Assembly: GCA_016271365.2 (NCBI GenBank)
Contig: CM028131.1
Coordinates: 285,081,001 to 285,145,000 of the forward strand
DNA: 64,000 nt
Reading direction: 5' to 3'
Origin: Neoceratodus forsteri
Lineage: Eukaryota; Chordata; Ceratodontiformes; Ceratodontidae
Each line of letters starts with the position of its first letter. Position 1 is the stretch's first letter. Below, in pieces: positions 10,867-23,364 of the stretch. Under the pieces are notes generated by a model. The model saw only the letters and a program-made list of their open reading frames with translations, ran no database searches and had not been told where the DNA came from. Position numbers and translations under genes: made by a program.

Positions 10867-13120
10867 ATTTCTGTCTTTTTGTTCAGAAATTCCATTTTGT
10901 CAGTGCTGCCCCATCTAAGAGCCCACCCTTCACAAGAGTCACCCTAACTCTTTCTCCTCATCCTTCCCCTATTTCCCCTCTACAAAACCTCTGCCCCTAG
11001 TGCTGGCCGACAGCTGCGTCTGGTGAATCACTGTAATAGTAACAACTGTTCAGTACTCTCTTTTCCTTATTATTAGAACACAACATATTCTAATGCATCT
11101 GCACCCACTGGAACTGGATAGAAGTAGCCTTTTGGTGGGGTGTGTGTGCATATAATGTAACAGCAGTATACAGAGGTTGGTTAACACCACAACTTTAAAC
11201 TGTAACATGCAACTGCTGATAATAATTGCATTACTATTAACTTTAATTTTCATTCTGGGCTCCTCAGTCCTTCTCAGGTTGCCTTTACCGTGGCTACCAA
11301 TTGACTCTGGGGGACCCCTGAGGGTGCTCTGGCTCACTGCCAATCCATATTGAGACAACACTTCAAAGTGGTCCTTGGATGACCCTTGTCCAATACTTGT
11401 ACTCTCATGTGGGAGGTGACTTCTGCTGGAGCTCTGAGTTTCAAACCAGACACTGGAGACCTGCTTTTGGTCTTCTGCGTTGCTCCCGCCTGAGTGTCTT
11501 ACGTTCACTGGCAGAGGTGAGGAAGAAACCAAGCCAGGAGAAGGGTTCCCATTTGGTTTAATTGAAAGCTCTTTTTGGCCACCCAAAAAATTTGCAACCT
11601 CACCCCTTCTCCCCTCCCTTCCCCATATCGGATCCCCCCCCTCCCCGTATCTACCTATAATGGGCTGTGAGGCTGGGAGGCTGTAAAGAGGGGTTTAAAC
11701 TTTAGGCTAGAATGGCACATCATGAGTCAATCAGCATTTACACCATTCTGTTCCTGGGGGGCAGAAAGTGATTCCTTTCAGCTCATTGACCTGCAACATG
11801 TGGTAGCTAAGCGAGTAAGAGGGGGATTTAGCTAGCCTTCCAGCTGCAACAGATTTGCATCTTCACTTGCTAATCGGTGCATATTGTCTTGCGTCTTTTC
11901 CAATCCCCCCGTTCACCTTGGTGCTGAAACAGCACACTGGCCATTCAAAATCCTACCCCTGCCGAGTACCCTGGCTAGCTCCCTGCACCCACCTGCTCCT
12001 CCACTACCACCATATGGCGGACAAACAAAGCTGCCCCATTTTTGTGCAATGCTTAACTTTCCCAAATAAAGGATGGTCTAACTATCTACCATAACATCAA
12101 CTCTTTGGGAATGTGGTTGGAGGAGCTCGCATTATGTGTAGAGCAGGCAAGGCTAGGGATAATTTTTTTTTTATAACTTGGTTCTGACCCCTAACAGTGT
12201 GAGTGGAATGAAACAGCTAACATAACAATACAATGTAAGATTTAAACCAACACAGTGCCCATGTTAGGCACTGTCCATGATGACAGCTGTCAATTGTAAG
12301 ACTTAGGAAGCAGACGCTTCTGGGGTTGCAGTAGATCAGTTCCCTGCTGTCTGCTTAGTCCTGAAAATGGACTGTTGTAGGCTCTTGAATGCCCCAATCC
12401 TGAAAATTCAACAGCAGGGACAGTTCAGCTGGCTAACGACCAAGCCTAATTACATGAGCTTGGCAGCTCCGCTTCCTTCCTTGAATCGTCCAGAAGTTCA
12501 CCAGCCTCACTCCCTCCTACACAGTCAGCCCACGCCTGACATATTGGGGCCTAGTCACTGTAAGTTTCATCAGCTGTAGGATCTCTGGTCTCTTTGGTTA
12601 CAGCTGACATTGATTGATTGAGGGCTGCGGCAGCAGCTCCTGAAGTGGATCATATCGGTTGGAGAGCTTTGCTGGGGTGACAGTAGTGGAGTCGCTGCTC
12701 AGTTCAGACAGCTGCTGGTGACTGTGGTGGCTGTGAGAGTGGGTCCATCCTCTGAGTAGTAGGGTCTTCAGGGCTGCTGAGCTCTTACAATTTGCTGGGG
12801 TTTTGTAACTCTTCCTCTGACACCCCCTTTGGACCTGGTGCCACGTCTCCTGTGGATTTGGATCTCTCGGTTGGAAGTCTTTCATCCACTGGATTTCCAT
12901 CAGAGTGGAGCTGAAGACTGCCAGGCTGCTCCATGTGGTGCCAGTGGCTTCGGAGCACGTTTAGCTTTGTCTTGATGAACTTGGCTCAGAAAATGCTCCA
13001 CTTCAGCTGGGTTATTAAACATAAGAAACTACTCCCTGTACTGGACTCTTAACATTGATGGATAATGGAGGGAGGCAGGAATGTTTAGCCGGTAAAGTTC
13101 TTATTTTACTCCAGAATTAC
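10867..13120. other. Mostly unassigned DNA upstream of the minus-strand L1
   Basis: The first ~200 bp may be the inter-ORF or 5' part of the L1, but no ORF1 coiled coil or RRM was found. The 178-aa minus frame at 11050-11586 has no family motif. A minus-strand frame at 12598-12900 reads like a LINE ORF1 or endonuclease leader (basic RRRGTR-like segment in one frame, LSNRYDPL in another), but I could not assign it. The rest holds no recognisable gene. Confidence 0.35.
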
Positions 13121-13129
13121 CTAGTCCTA

Positions 13130-13330
13130 AAGTATTGTCTTCAAGTTGGCTACCATCACCCCCTAGGGGTAGTTTCAAATGCTGCAGATGTACACATTGT
13201 AAAGTAATGGTAAAAACTAAAAGTTTGTGTTCAGTTAACAACTAAAGCTCATGTAGTATATTTAGCCACATGCAAATGTGGCTCTCTTTATGTCGGAAAG
13301 ACAGGTTGTACATTGAAAATTAGAATAAGT
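13130..13330 (+). pseudogene. Penelope-like element GIY-YIG endonuclease fragment
   Basis: Two plus-strand frames together show the start of a PLE C-terminal endonuclease. First comes a paired-cysteine linker (KCCRCTHCK, near 13180), then HVVYLATCKCGSLYVGKTG (near 13250-13310), which carries the GIY-YIG signature (VVYL... LYVGKT) with a C-x-C-G pair. A frameshift separates the two parts, and the sequence is lost after KIRI at about 13325. There a 76-bp tandem repeat begins. In PLEs this domain cuts target DNA for target-primed reverse transcription. The RT domain of this copy is missing. Confidence 0.7.
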
Positions 13331-13512
13331 GCCACTCCACCCCTCTTACTGAAACTGCAGCTTCAAGTTAAATTGGCTGCAGAGACCACTCACTGGGCCA
13401 GAGCTGGCCACTCCATCCCTCTGACCGAAACCGCAGCTTCAAGTTAAATTGACTGCGGAGACCACTCACTGGGCCAGAGTTGGCCACTCCACCCCTCTGA
13501 CAGAAACTGCAG
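13331..13512. repeat. 76-bp tandem repeat, about 2.4 copies
   Basis: GCCACTCCA/GCCACTCCAC starts at 13331, 13407 and 13483, an exact 76-bp period. Units share CTTCAAGTTAAATTG and GAGACCACTCACTGGGCC. The copies differ by only a few substitutions. Confidence 0.95.
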
Positions 13513-13699
13513 GTATTGCTGAAATACAGAGCAGAGATCCCTCTGAGGTCTTATAGCCAGCAAAGCTCTGTCTGCCTGTTAAGCTTTGTGCCTTTTTTTG
13601 CCCAGGGACAATTAGTCTCTTAACTTGAATACAGTGTCTGTCCTGGTGACTTTGTTAGTTACTGCATAGCTGTTTAATTTTTAATAGTGACTGATAACT

Positions 13700-14946
13700 A
13701 TATTTCTACATGTGAGTCACTACATACCATCCTAACCCTAGGGGCAAAGACACTTCATATGGTATGTGCTTACAATCCTCCCAAAGGTGGACAATCTGGC
13801 TTGGAGGTTTTACTTAACCACAGTACCTCAGCAGCTGGGTAAAATGAACTCCTCCTCCTCGGGAACATGAATATAAATTGGTTGAGTAAATTCCATGGTA
13901 CCCTTCAATCCCTGGTGCTCAGTTATAATTTACAACAGGTTATAACTGACCCGACAAGAGTGTCACAAAATAATGATTCTAGCACCCTCATTGATTGTGT
14001 CATGACGAATTGCATAGACAGAGTTGTGACTGTGGGCACTCTGCCAGACACAATAAGTGATCACTCCCCAGTCTTCTGTGTATAGAGTCACTCAGTAATC
14101 CCCATATCTCCCCACACTATATATCATTCAGGAACTATGCAGATCTAAACCAGGCTCACTTTCTACATGATGTCACTGTGATTGACTGGTCCCCTATCTA
14201 CTGGGCCCACAACACTAGTGTCGCCCTCAACCTTTTTTCTAAGTGAGTTTTTATCACTTCAGGATAAGCATACCCCTATTCGCACTCGCTGGGTAAGCAG
14301 TCCAAATGGTTGCACAAGGACGTACTTGCATCACTCAAAGCTAGGGACAAATGCTGGAGAAAATTCAAAACTTCGGGCCCCCAAGCGGACTTTCATTTCT
14401 ATAGAGAGCAGCGCACGAAGTGCAAGAAGCAAATCATGCTTGCAAAAAGCCAATACTGCAAGGGATTATTGGTGGATGTGGCTGGTGACCCCAGGAAATT
14501 TTGGTCACACATAAAAACCTTCCTCGGATTCAAGCAGTCCCACACTACAAATGACATGATACTGAATGGAGTCCACTGCTCAGATCCACACACAACAGCA
14601 AGCACTTTCAAAAATCACTTCTCAGACCTCTCCAAATATACTACTGCCTTCTCTGACGCACCCTCTACTGCTGATATCTCCTCCCCAAAAGGTACACCAG
14701 TGGGACCGCCATTCTACTTTAAAGCTGTCGCCAAAACAGATGTTCTCAAGTTACTCAGTGCCATATTGGACAGCCTTGTGGTTGGGTCTGACTGCCTGGA
14801 ACCTAAGCTCCTTAAACTGGCTGCCCCCTTTGTTGCAGGGCCACTATCTAAAATCTTCACCATGTCCCTTAGTGAAGGAGTAGTGCCAGACATCTGTAAA
14901 ATGGCCAGAGTAACGCCGGTCTTTAAAAAGGTGACAAGAAGGATTT
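13700..14946 (+). pseudogene. L2-like LINE: endonuclease and start of RT
   Basis: From about 13735 the frame gives an EEP endonuclease of the CR1/L2 group: VCAYNPPKGG, then GNMNINWL, ITDPTR, STLIDCVMTN, and a terminal SDHSPVF near 14070. The expected GDFN motif reads GNMN, losing a catalytic aspartate, and a stop precedes it. After a frameshift the linker (14310-14940) carries ARDKCWRKFK and the start of the RT with MARVTPVFKK. The reading frame stops where the L1 at 14948 was inserted and resumes at 26401. This element is the host of the whole 14.9-26.4 kb nest. Confidence 0.85.
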
Positions 14947-15103
14947 AGTGGGGGGGCATGGCTAAGCTGACATCCAGGATGGCAGTCTAATCCTGGAGCT
15001 TGGTGCCTAATCTGTCAATTATCTTAGTTATCCGGCTCCTCAGGACCTTTCTGGCACTAAAAATTGACATGCTAAAAGCAAATAGGGGTATGCAACCGAA
15101 AAT

Positions 15104-17661
15104 GTCAAAAAAACAAGGACATCTGAACATTAAAACCAATAGCAGTGGCTTCAAATCTTCAGGCTCTGAGGCCCTTGCGCCATGAGTTGAAACCATGGGT
15201 GCTTTGGAGTCATCGCGGCAATCTTCTAGGGTGGAAGATGCCTGTATTAGTCCACCATTATTGACCCTGGAAAAGATGTTTAACGAATTAAAATAGATCT
15301 AACCTGCAAAATGAATGCTGGTTTTGAAAATGTCTCTGCTCAGCTGGCGCACCTGCAAAGAACTGTAAACTCGCTGGGGGAGACGGTGGAGCAGCACTCG
15401 GCACAATTATCAGAGGTGGAGGAGCACATCAGCTCTCAGGAAGATCATTATTTCCAGTTAAATCCTCAGCTGCAAAATGCCTTAGCAGAAACTGAAAAAT
15501 TGAAGTGTAACCTCCTCCCACCGCCCCCCCCTTTGTTTCTACCAGAAGGGCTGCTCCCCTCACATCTAGGCACCACCGAGAGGGGTGGGGGTAGTCACTA
15601 CAAATATCTTGCAGAACTCTGTGGACCCATTATTTCTACTTCATGGCCTGCCATCCTTAGACAGGCAAACCAAGTGTGGCAACTACAGTACCTGGCTCAC
15701 ACATGGGGGGACCATTTAGCATGGCCATCAACCTGGGTCCCTAGGAGAAAATGTTTGCTCAGCATTATGCTAGGTTTGTACTTCTGGTCAGTGTCACCCA
15801 AGTAAATCCAGACTCTGGAAGCAATAACTGTTATGTCCAAACCAGGATGGGATTCTAGAGTGTGGCTTTTGTTCACATAACACAGAGAATAACAAAGCAG
15901 AGATGGACCCCCACAGGGCTACTCTCACTGGTAATGCAGATTACTGAATTACAGAGCACACTTCCTCACAGCGAACTCTCAGGTTCTGAATGGATCTGGG
16001 CACCATGGCCTGAACTGGTACACTTCTCTTCTTTTCCTTGACATGGCACCCTGGCCAGTACTAGGACACTTTTCCATATAGCATGGAGGTTGATGGTGTC
16101 TCCCTAAACCACCCATGAGCATTTTCTGGCTCTCAGGGAAAATCCAAAATCCCACATCTGGGTGCTTTCCTCAGGCATTGGCCAAATGCGCAGAGAGAAA
16201 ACATAGGTGCCCAAACTGAACCCGGAGAGGTAAACCTGGTTACTCCACATGGGGGTTCTCCCACCTTTTGCTCCCAAATCTATACGCGGACATTCATTTG
16301 GTTACAACACTTTTCTCTGAAACACAGTTTGTAGATGCTCTCTCAAAATGTTTTTCACGTTTAACATTCTACTCTTCACTGGAGGTGTCCTGACTTTAAA
16401 AGCACTGTTTATGGCTATGTCTTTACCCTAGACCCCCACTGTTGCAGATGCTTCTAAGTCATACACAGTCTAAAAGTTCTGTACTTGGCAAGTCTCTCTT
16501 TGACCTCACAGTAGGCAGACACTTTTACTTGAACCACTATCTCAGTGAACAGAGTCTCTTTTTCAGAGGAAAACTCACCATGGTATGCAGGTGCCCCAGG
16601 GCTTTTTTCCCACCAGACAATCTCTGGTACACACAGAACCAAACAACTCTCAGGTAGCTTCTCCCTCTCCAATCTGGACCAGGGAATTGCCCCTGAATTC
16701 CTGGAATTCCCCCCCATCCCTCTGGGAATGGGGCACTGGAACAACTTCCCAGAAATGGTCTCTACCACTTCACAACCGGTTTTGTGTGTTCCTCTCTAGG
16801 GTGAGAACACACAACCCCTTCTCTTAAGGTAGCTCTCTATCAGAGCTAGGCTTTAAGGAGCTGCACTCTGCAGCGCTCATCACTCTCTTGAGTCTCTCTT
16901 GCAACTGACTTGAATCTCCCAACATTCTACTGCTAACCCCTGCAGCTAGCATTCCATTGTGGCTTATGCTGCTGTGAGAATTCTGAGGTGACATCATCAC
17001 TCCAGCTCAGCAGAAACTGAGAACAGAATGTGACAGTATGAAACCCATTTAACTGGCATCTCACAAGCTGCCTCTCCCTGCCTGCCACTGATTCTAAGTG
17101 GGATTCTAGTAACCTCGGGGAATAAGGGGGTTACAGAAGGCAACCCTTGATGACCACGAAAACCGGGAGAGGCATATGAATATCCGTATAGTGAGCCTGG
17201 CTGAGGGAGTGTAGGGCCATGACTGTGCTACCTATTGCATAACCTGACTGAGAACCCACTTAAAACTGCCACCTGAGTGTGCCTTGTAAATTCAACTGGC
17301 ACACAGATCTCCTGGCTGCCGCTCTGCTCCTGACGAAAGGCCCAGACACATTATTCTGAAGTTTCTCCGCTACCAGGATAGGGTGATGGTGTTGGAAGCA
17401 GCTAGAAAGGCAGGCCCTATTCGAGTAGACTCACAGAATGTTAATATATTTCAAGATTTCTCCCGCACACTGCAACTTCAGTAGAATACCTTTATGCCTG
17501 TAAAGTGAAGACTGCACCAACTCGATTGGCCCTTTGTGCTAGTTTATCCAACTCGACTTATTATCTGGAGGAAGGGCCTAGCTACTAAATCCTTTACTAG
17601 CCCAGAAGCAGCATTGCACTACATCGAACAGGAGGTCTCTGTGCAGGAGATGGCAGTTAGA
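15104..17661 (+). pseudogene. L1 ORF1 (coiled coil, RRM, CTD), split by an LTR
   Basis: L1 ORF1p is a trimeric nucleic-acid chaperone. From ATG at about 15104 a basic leader ends in a stop at 15183. The frame at 15311-15505 is a clear heptad coiled coil (VSAQLAHLQRTVNSLGETVE, then QLSEVEEHISSQED). After the insertion, DDHENRERHMNIRIVSLAEG (from 17146) is the RRM opening block. The C-terminal domain follows with FLRYQDRVMVLEAAR and a DFSRTLQ segment near 17450-17470, then YPTRLII and a stop at about 17661. Both parts are in one frame once the insert and one GAAG copy are ignored. Internal stops after 17210 make it a pseudogene. Confidence 0.88.
15506..17135. mobile_element. Solo LTR-like insertion (TG...CA, 1,630 bp)
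   Basis: The insert begins TGTAACC (15506) and ends GGTTACA (17135), inverted termini of the TG...CA type, and is flanked by the 4-bp repeat GAAG (15502-15505 and 17136-17139). It has no RT, gag or integrase sequence, so a solo LTR left by LTR-LTR recombination is the simplest reading. The length and TGTAACC ends resemble the LTRs of the Gypsy element at 36.3-46.1 kb, but the bodies do not align by eye, so a related but different family is likely. Direction was not determined. The ORF at 16454-16768 has no known motif. Confidence 0.75.
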
Positions 17662-20011
17662 TGAATCACTGTATTGTGGAATCCAAACTTGAAAGGTATT
17701 GTATGAGGGTTATGGGTTTTACTCTTGGGGTACAGAGGGGCATGTCGGAGGGGGGATAGTAGGGCTAAGCATGGCTGGGTCTGTAACTCTTTGAGGCCTA
17801 TCAGGGCTGAACTGGTGGCCTCCCCCACACCCTTTGATTATCGTGCTCCTGGTTTGTTCTCAAAGTTTTACCCAGCCAAAATCCAAGCTTTGTGTGGCCT
17901 GAATGTGGGATTGATAAATGGACTCTGCATCTATCTGATATCAGGACTCAGCTGCATGCTCAGTAGCTGCAGATTAAGCTACTGTTTTGGACAGATTCTC
18001 ATTTGCATAATATTTAGCAGGAGTTTGATGTTATTTTGTTGTTAGAAACTGCTATGTTGGATGTAATTGGCCCTGGGGAGGAGGTCCTGGGGGGGAATAT
18101 AAATGCTGGGTCTGGGATCCCCTCATGAGGCCTGATCTTTGTTTAATGTATGTCTTGAAGAGTTGGGAAGATTCGTGGGGGGCACCAATTGATGGGATTG
18201 ACGTCTGAACACATATTTTGTTATTCTGTAATACCCATGTGTCCAATGCGGTTTTCTACCTCCTGGGGTGCTCAATCTGGAGGACACCTGGGTGGAGTCC
18301 GTGTAGGAGGTGCTAACTCCAGTGGAAAAATATTTTGTTTTTTCTTCCTTTTTAATTTGTTTGGCCTGGGGAGGGGGCGCCGGGTACTGAAACCTGGCCA
18401 TGCATGCTGACAGTGACGGAGTGGCCAGGAGGCTAATCCACAAAAGTAAAGGTGTCTCTGTCGCACTCACTAATAACTAAGGAGGGAGGGTTTGGGGAAG
18501 TGAGGGAGCAGTGGGTAACTGGTGTGGTTTCTCTAGGAAGTTATTCAGTTCTTAGTTTTTCAGCACCTGTTGTGCTTAATTTATAATTTTGGAGGTTTTT
18601 AGCCTCGTAGGGGGATGAGGGAGAAAAATGTTTATTGGCGGTTGGGGTTGCTTGGGATGGGGGAAGGGAATGTGGGGTTGTTTTATAGTTGGTTTTGAAC
18701 AAAAATTATACAAGAGTCATATGTGATGGCAATTACATATGTACATGCCTTTGATTCTAGGGTGGGTGGTTCAGAACAGGAACATGAACATGTACTTTGG
18801 GATGGCTAATCTAAGACTTCTATCTTGGAACGTGAATGGACTCAAAACTGTATTAAATCAGAAACGGGTCTGGTCATATGTTAAAAAGATGAAAGCAGAT
18901 AGTTATGTTATAGGAACTTCACTTGACTTGAGAGGAGGCGACAAAGCTGGGAAATTCTTGGGGGGGTACCCTGATAGCCTCACACTTTACTTCTAAAGCT
19001 AGGGGTACGTGTGTTTGGTTCCATCCGGGGGTCAGAGTCCAAGTGTGCTCATCCCAGGTTGATGGGCAGGGGAGATATGTGGTCATCCAGGCTATTGTAG
19101 AGAAAGAAAGATTAGTGCTGGTGTCCCTTTGTGGCCCCACCTTTGACCGTCCCGAATTCTATGAGCATTTGGCTCTCACTTTATCAGCATTTCCCAATAA
19201 GCTGATTATAGGAGGGAACTTTAATACTTACCGGAACCCCTTGTTAGACCACTCAAGGCCTCAGTTCAGGCATCTCCCCAAGAGTGTGATGGCCTTATGT
19301 AACCTAGCTAAAGAAAGAGCCTTGCAGGAGGTGTGGCGTTTTAAGCGTCCGGACTTGGAGAAGTTCTCCTTTTACTCACACACCCATAAAATCTATACTA
19401 GGTTAGATTATTTTCTGGTTTCTCCAGAACTTCTAAGTCGTATATCTAAGGTACAATACGGTCCCATCCTTATCTCAGATCATGCCCTCTTATACTTGGA
19501 ATTGGAGCGAGGGGCGACTGAGGTTGGAGTGTGTCGGTGAAGACTGGATCCCACCCTTTTGAGTGACCCTCAATACATCCAGCAGATGTCCAGAAAACTA
19601 GTAGTATTCCTAGAAGTGAATAAAATTGAAGATACTTCAGCCAAAACCACATGGGAAGCACTTAAGGCATACATGAGGGGGGGAGTCTATCTCATATGCA
19701 GCATTTAAAAAAAGGTAGGATGGAGCAAGGGAGCGGGAATTGGAGGCATGTATTTTGGCATTAGAGAAGCAGGCCATGCTTTTGCACTCTACTGGAGATG
19801 TGGCACTGTTGAAAAGGCTGAAGGGAGAGTATATTCAGACCAGCTCAAAGTGCATAGAGAGGGATATACTGTTGGCCAATTCAGGGCAGTATTTTGATGG
19901 GGATAAATCAGGGAGGTGGCTGGCCTGGTTAGTTAAGAAATAAAGGCCAAAAAGATCTATTATAGCTATCAGTAATGATAAGGGGGAATACATCACAAGG
20001 AAAGGAAGCAG

Positions 20012-20480
20012 CTCCTGGTGGGGGACTCAATTATTAGTGGGATAGAACTGGGAGGAGCTGGGAAATCTGAAGTAAGGTGCCTGCCTGGTGCCATGGCTTG
20101 GAGGGACAGGAAGCGCATCCTCAGGATCACAACAACAGCTGCAAGGGATTCTGAGCCGGACGTAATTGTCCACCTAGGGACAAATGACTTGGCTCATCAT
20201 GAGGTTAGAGCAGTGCAGGAAGGTACTGCAGAGTTGGGAGGGGCCTCAAGACAAGTAGCAAACACAGTATCCTTCTCAGAGGTGCTGCCTGTCAAAGACA
20301 TGGGGAGGCGAGGGTAATTGGCACCATGCAGTTTAATGAATGGTTGAAAAATGGTGCGGAGCACGGGTTTGGCTTCATTGGGGACTGGGGTTCCACCTGG
20401 AGGGACACCAGCCTATACTGGCAGGATGGTCTGCATCTGTCCAGGAAGGAACAAGTCTTTTGAGCAATCGGTTTAAATGC
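20012..20480 (+). pseudogene. CR1 ORF1 esterase (SGNH hydrolase-like) fragment
   Basis: The frame gives LLVGDSIISGIELGG (nucleophile block GDS), RCLPGAMAWRD, VIVHLGTNDLAHHE (GTND block) and, after frameshifts, DGLHLSRKEQ near 20430, which carries the catalytic Asp/His block. These are the conserved blocks of the esterase domain in CR1-group ORF1 proteins. The N-terminal zinc-finger/coiled-coil part is absent because the element is truncated. It is followed by ORF2 at about 20599. Confidence 0.82.
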
Positions 20481-20598
20481 TTCATTGGCAAGCTTTTAAA
20501 CTAGTCAATGGGGAGGCACTGACAAGCAGCAGAAAATCCCAGCCTCTCCCTACAAAACAGGGTATCTAAATGAGAAAAAGACCAAGGTAGAACGGTCA

Positions 20599-23364
20599 GT
20601 GGGGGATGCTGCAACAGAAGGTAAGGCCATCAAAAAATGGAGAGCAATGAGTACCAATGCCCGTAGTCTAGGTAACAAGCTTCCTGAATTAGTGGCCTTG
20701 ATGGAGGAGGAAAATCTGGATATCGTGGCAGTCAAAGAAACATGGTACACACAAAACCATGACTGGGACATAAACATACCAGGATACACTATCTACAGGA
20801 GGGACAGGAGGGTAAAAGAGGGGAGGAGAGTTCTTTACATAAGGGAAGGAATAAAAGCAACAGAACAAAAGGTAAACAGGAGGAGAAGAAGCACTGTGGG
20901 TAAATTTGGAGACAGGCAATGGCACCACAATCCGCACAGGGTTAGAGCACAGACCTCTCTCAGGGGAGGAAATGGACAAGGAAATGATAGAAAGTATACT
21001 TAGAATGGCAGAAAAAGGGAGATATTGCTGATGGGTGATCTGAATATGCCAGATGTTAACTGGAGCGCAGTTGCAGCTGCCACCAAGAGTGCAGTTATTC
21101 TAGATGCCCTACAGGGGCATGCCTTAGACAACTAGTACTGGAGCCCACTTGAGAGGGAGCAATATTAGACTTGATACTCGAATGGAGATGGAGAGAGGAT
21201 CACAGATGTAGAAGTGGGTAGCCATCTGGGAACTAGGACCATCGAACAGTATGGTTCTACATAAACACAGCAATAGAGTCAAGCCATACAAAGACAAAAG
21301 TACTGGACTTTAGGAGGGCTGACTTTGCCAAAATGGGTGAGTGCCTAAGGAATGCACTAGCAAATGGGCAGGAAGGAGGGTGGAAGAACAATGGGGAATA
21401 ATAAAACTGCCATCACAGAGGTAACGAGCCTTTGTGTGAAGCAAATAAACAAACAAGACGATGTAAGAAACCACTATGGTTCTCAAAGGAAGTGGCAGGA
21501 AGGTTCAAGAGAAAAGAAAGCATTCAGGAAGTACAAGGAATCTGAGCAGGAGCAGGACAGAGAACTGTATCAGTTAAAGCAAAAAGGAGGCTGGGAAGGC
21601 AGTCAGAACAGCAAAAGCCCAAACTGAGGAAAAGATAGCCAACTCAGTTAAGAAGGGAATAAAACCTTTATAGGTACATCAGGGAGCAAAGGAAGACCAA
21701 GGGAGGGATAGTGAGGCTTAATAAAGGGAGGGAGGGTGGGCAGAGGGAGAATGTGAAAGGCAGAGATACTAAACAAATATTTTTGCTCAGTATTTACAAA
21801 GGAAGAGGGGAGGTACATAAAACAAATAGTAGTAACACTCTGATACAAAAGTTGATACCAGCCCATTTACAGAAGAAAGGGTTCTGAAAGAACTCTTTAA
21901 ACTGAAGGTGGACAAAGCAATGGGGCCTGATGGGATTCATCCCAGAATTCTAAAGAACTAAGGGTTGAACTAGTGACACCACTGACTACCCTCTTTAACA
22001 AATCATGGGAGGATGGGGTGGTACCGAGGACTGGAGGAGGGCAGATGTGATTCCCTTCACAAAAGTGGGAGCAAGGCAGAAGCAGGAAACTATAGACCTG
22101 TTAGTTTAACCTCAGTGATAGGGAAAATGATGGAATCACTTCTAAAGGAAAGAATTGTCGAGTATCTAGAGGTCAGAGGGCACAAGACCCTAGGCAGCAT
22201 GGATTCACAGCGGAAGGTCATGCCAGACGAATCTGATAGATTTCTTTGACTGGGTGACCAAAGTAGTAGATCAGGGAGGGCTGTGGACATGGCCTACCTA
22301 GACTTTAGCAAGGCATTTGACACAGTCCCACACAAAAGATTAATATATAAGTTAGCCAGCCTGGGAGTGGGTCCCAAGATGACAGCCTGGTAAAGAATTG
22401 GCTGGAGAATAGGACACAGAGAGAATAGTAAATGGAGTCCACCAGAAGAAAGGAGGGTTACTAGCGGGTACCGCAGGGTTCAGATAGGACTAGTCCTCTT
22501 CAATGTCTTTATGTTTGACATTGCAGAAGGACTGAAGGAAAAGTATGTCTCTTTGCAGATGACACTAAGATCTGCAACAGAGTTGATGCACAGGGTGGGG
22601 TGGAAAGGATGAGAAGGGACTTGGCAAGGTTAGAGGAATGGTCAAATGTATGGCAGCTTAGATTCAATGCTAAGAAGTGCAAGGTAATGCACCTGGGAAA
22701 CAAAACCCAGGGAAGAGCACACAATGGGGGTGAGATACTAACAACAACAAAATGGAAAGGGACCTGGGGTAGTCATATCAGATGACCTAAAGGTGGGCAA
22801 GCAATGTGAGAAGGCAGCAAGGAGGGCTGGGGGATACTGGGATGCATAGAGAGGCATCACCAGTAGAAAACAGGAAGTTATTATCCCTCTGTACAGACAG
22901 CTGGTGAGACCCCATCTGGAGTACTGTGTGCAGTTCTGGAGACCCAATCTCCGCAAAGACATAGACAGGATGGAAGCTGTCCAGAGGAGGGCAACTAAAA
23001 TGGTGCAGGGTCTGCACGGAGGACATATGAAGAGAGACTTAAGGAGCTTAATATGTATGCCTTCGAGGAAAGGAGGGAGAGGGGGGACATGATAGAAACT
23101 TTCAAGTACCTCAAGGGAATCAACAAAGTCCAAGAGGGTAGCATCTTTCAAAAAAAGAGGTGTGCAAGAACAAGAGGGCACAATTTGAAGATAGAGGGGG
23201 GGCGGCTCAGAGGTAATTTAAGGAAGTATTTTTTCACAGAGAGGGTTGTGGATGCATGGAATGGCCTTCTGGAGGAGGTTGTGGAGTCAAAATCAGTGGT
23301 GGAATTCAAGCATGCATGGGATAGTCATAAGGCAATTCTGGGGGTTGGGGGTAGAAAGAAGTAG
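20599..23364 (+). pseudogene. CR1 ORF2 (endonuclease and RT), degenerate
   Basis: The endonuclease opens with STNARSLGNKLPELVALMEE and AVKETW, and includes IPGYTIYRRDR. The 20930-21860 stretch is frameshifted endonuclease and linker. RT blocks from about 21890 include AMGPDGIHPRIL-like and YRPVSLTSVIGKMMESLL (22090-22140), SKAFDTVPH-like near 22300 and a FADDTKICN-like site near 22555. The C-terminal domain is well kept: RPHLEYCVQFWRP, EAVQRRATKMVQ, RRERGDMIETFKYLKGINK, then FFTERVVDAWNGL. At least six frameshifts are visible. Confidence 0.85.

Noticed and set aside
11050..11586. 178-aa minus-strand frame
   Set aside because: No coiled coil, RRM or other L1 ORF1 block, and composition changes half-way; probably chance.
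13331..13512. CRISPR-like array
   Set aside because: Units are directly adjacent with no unique spacers and lie in a vertebrate-type repeat landscape; it is a plain tandem repeat.
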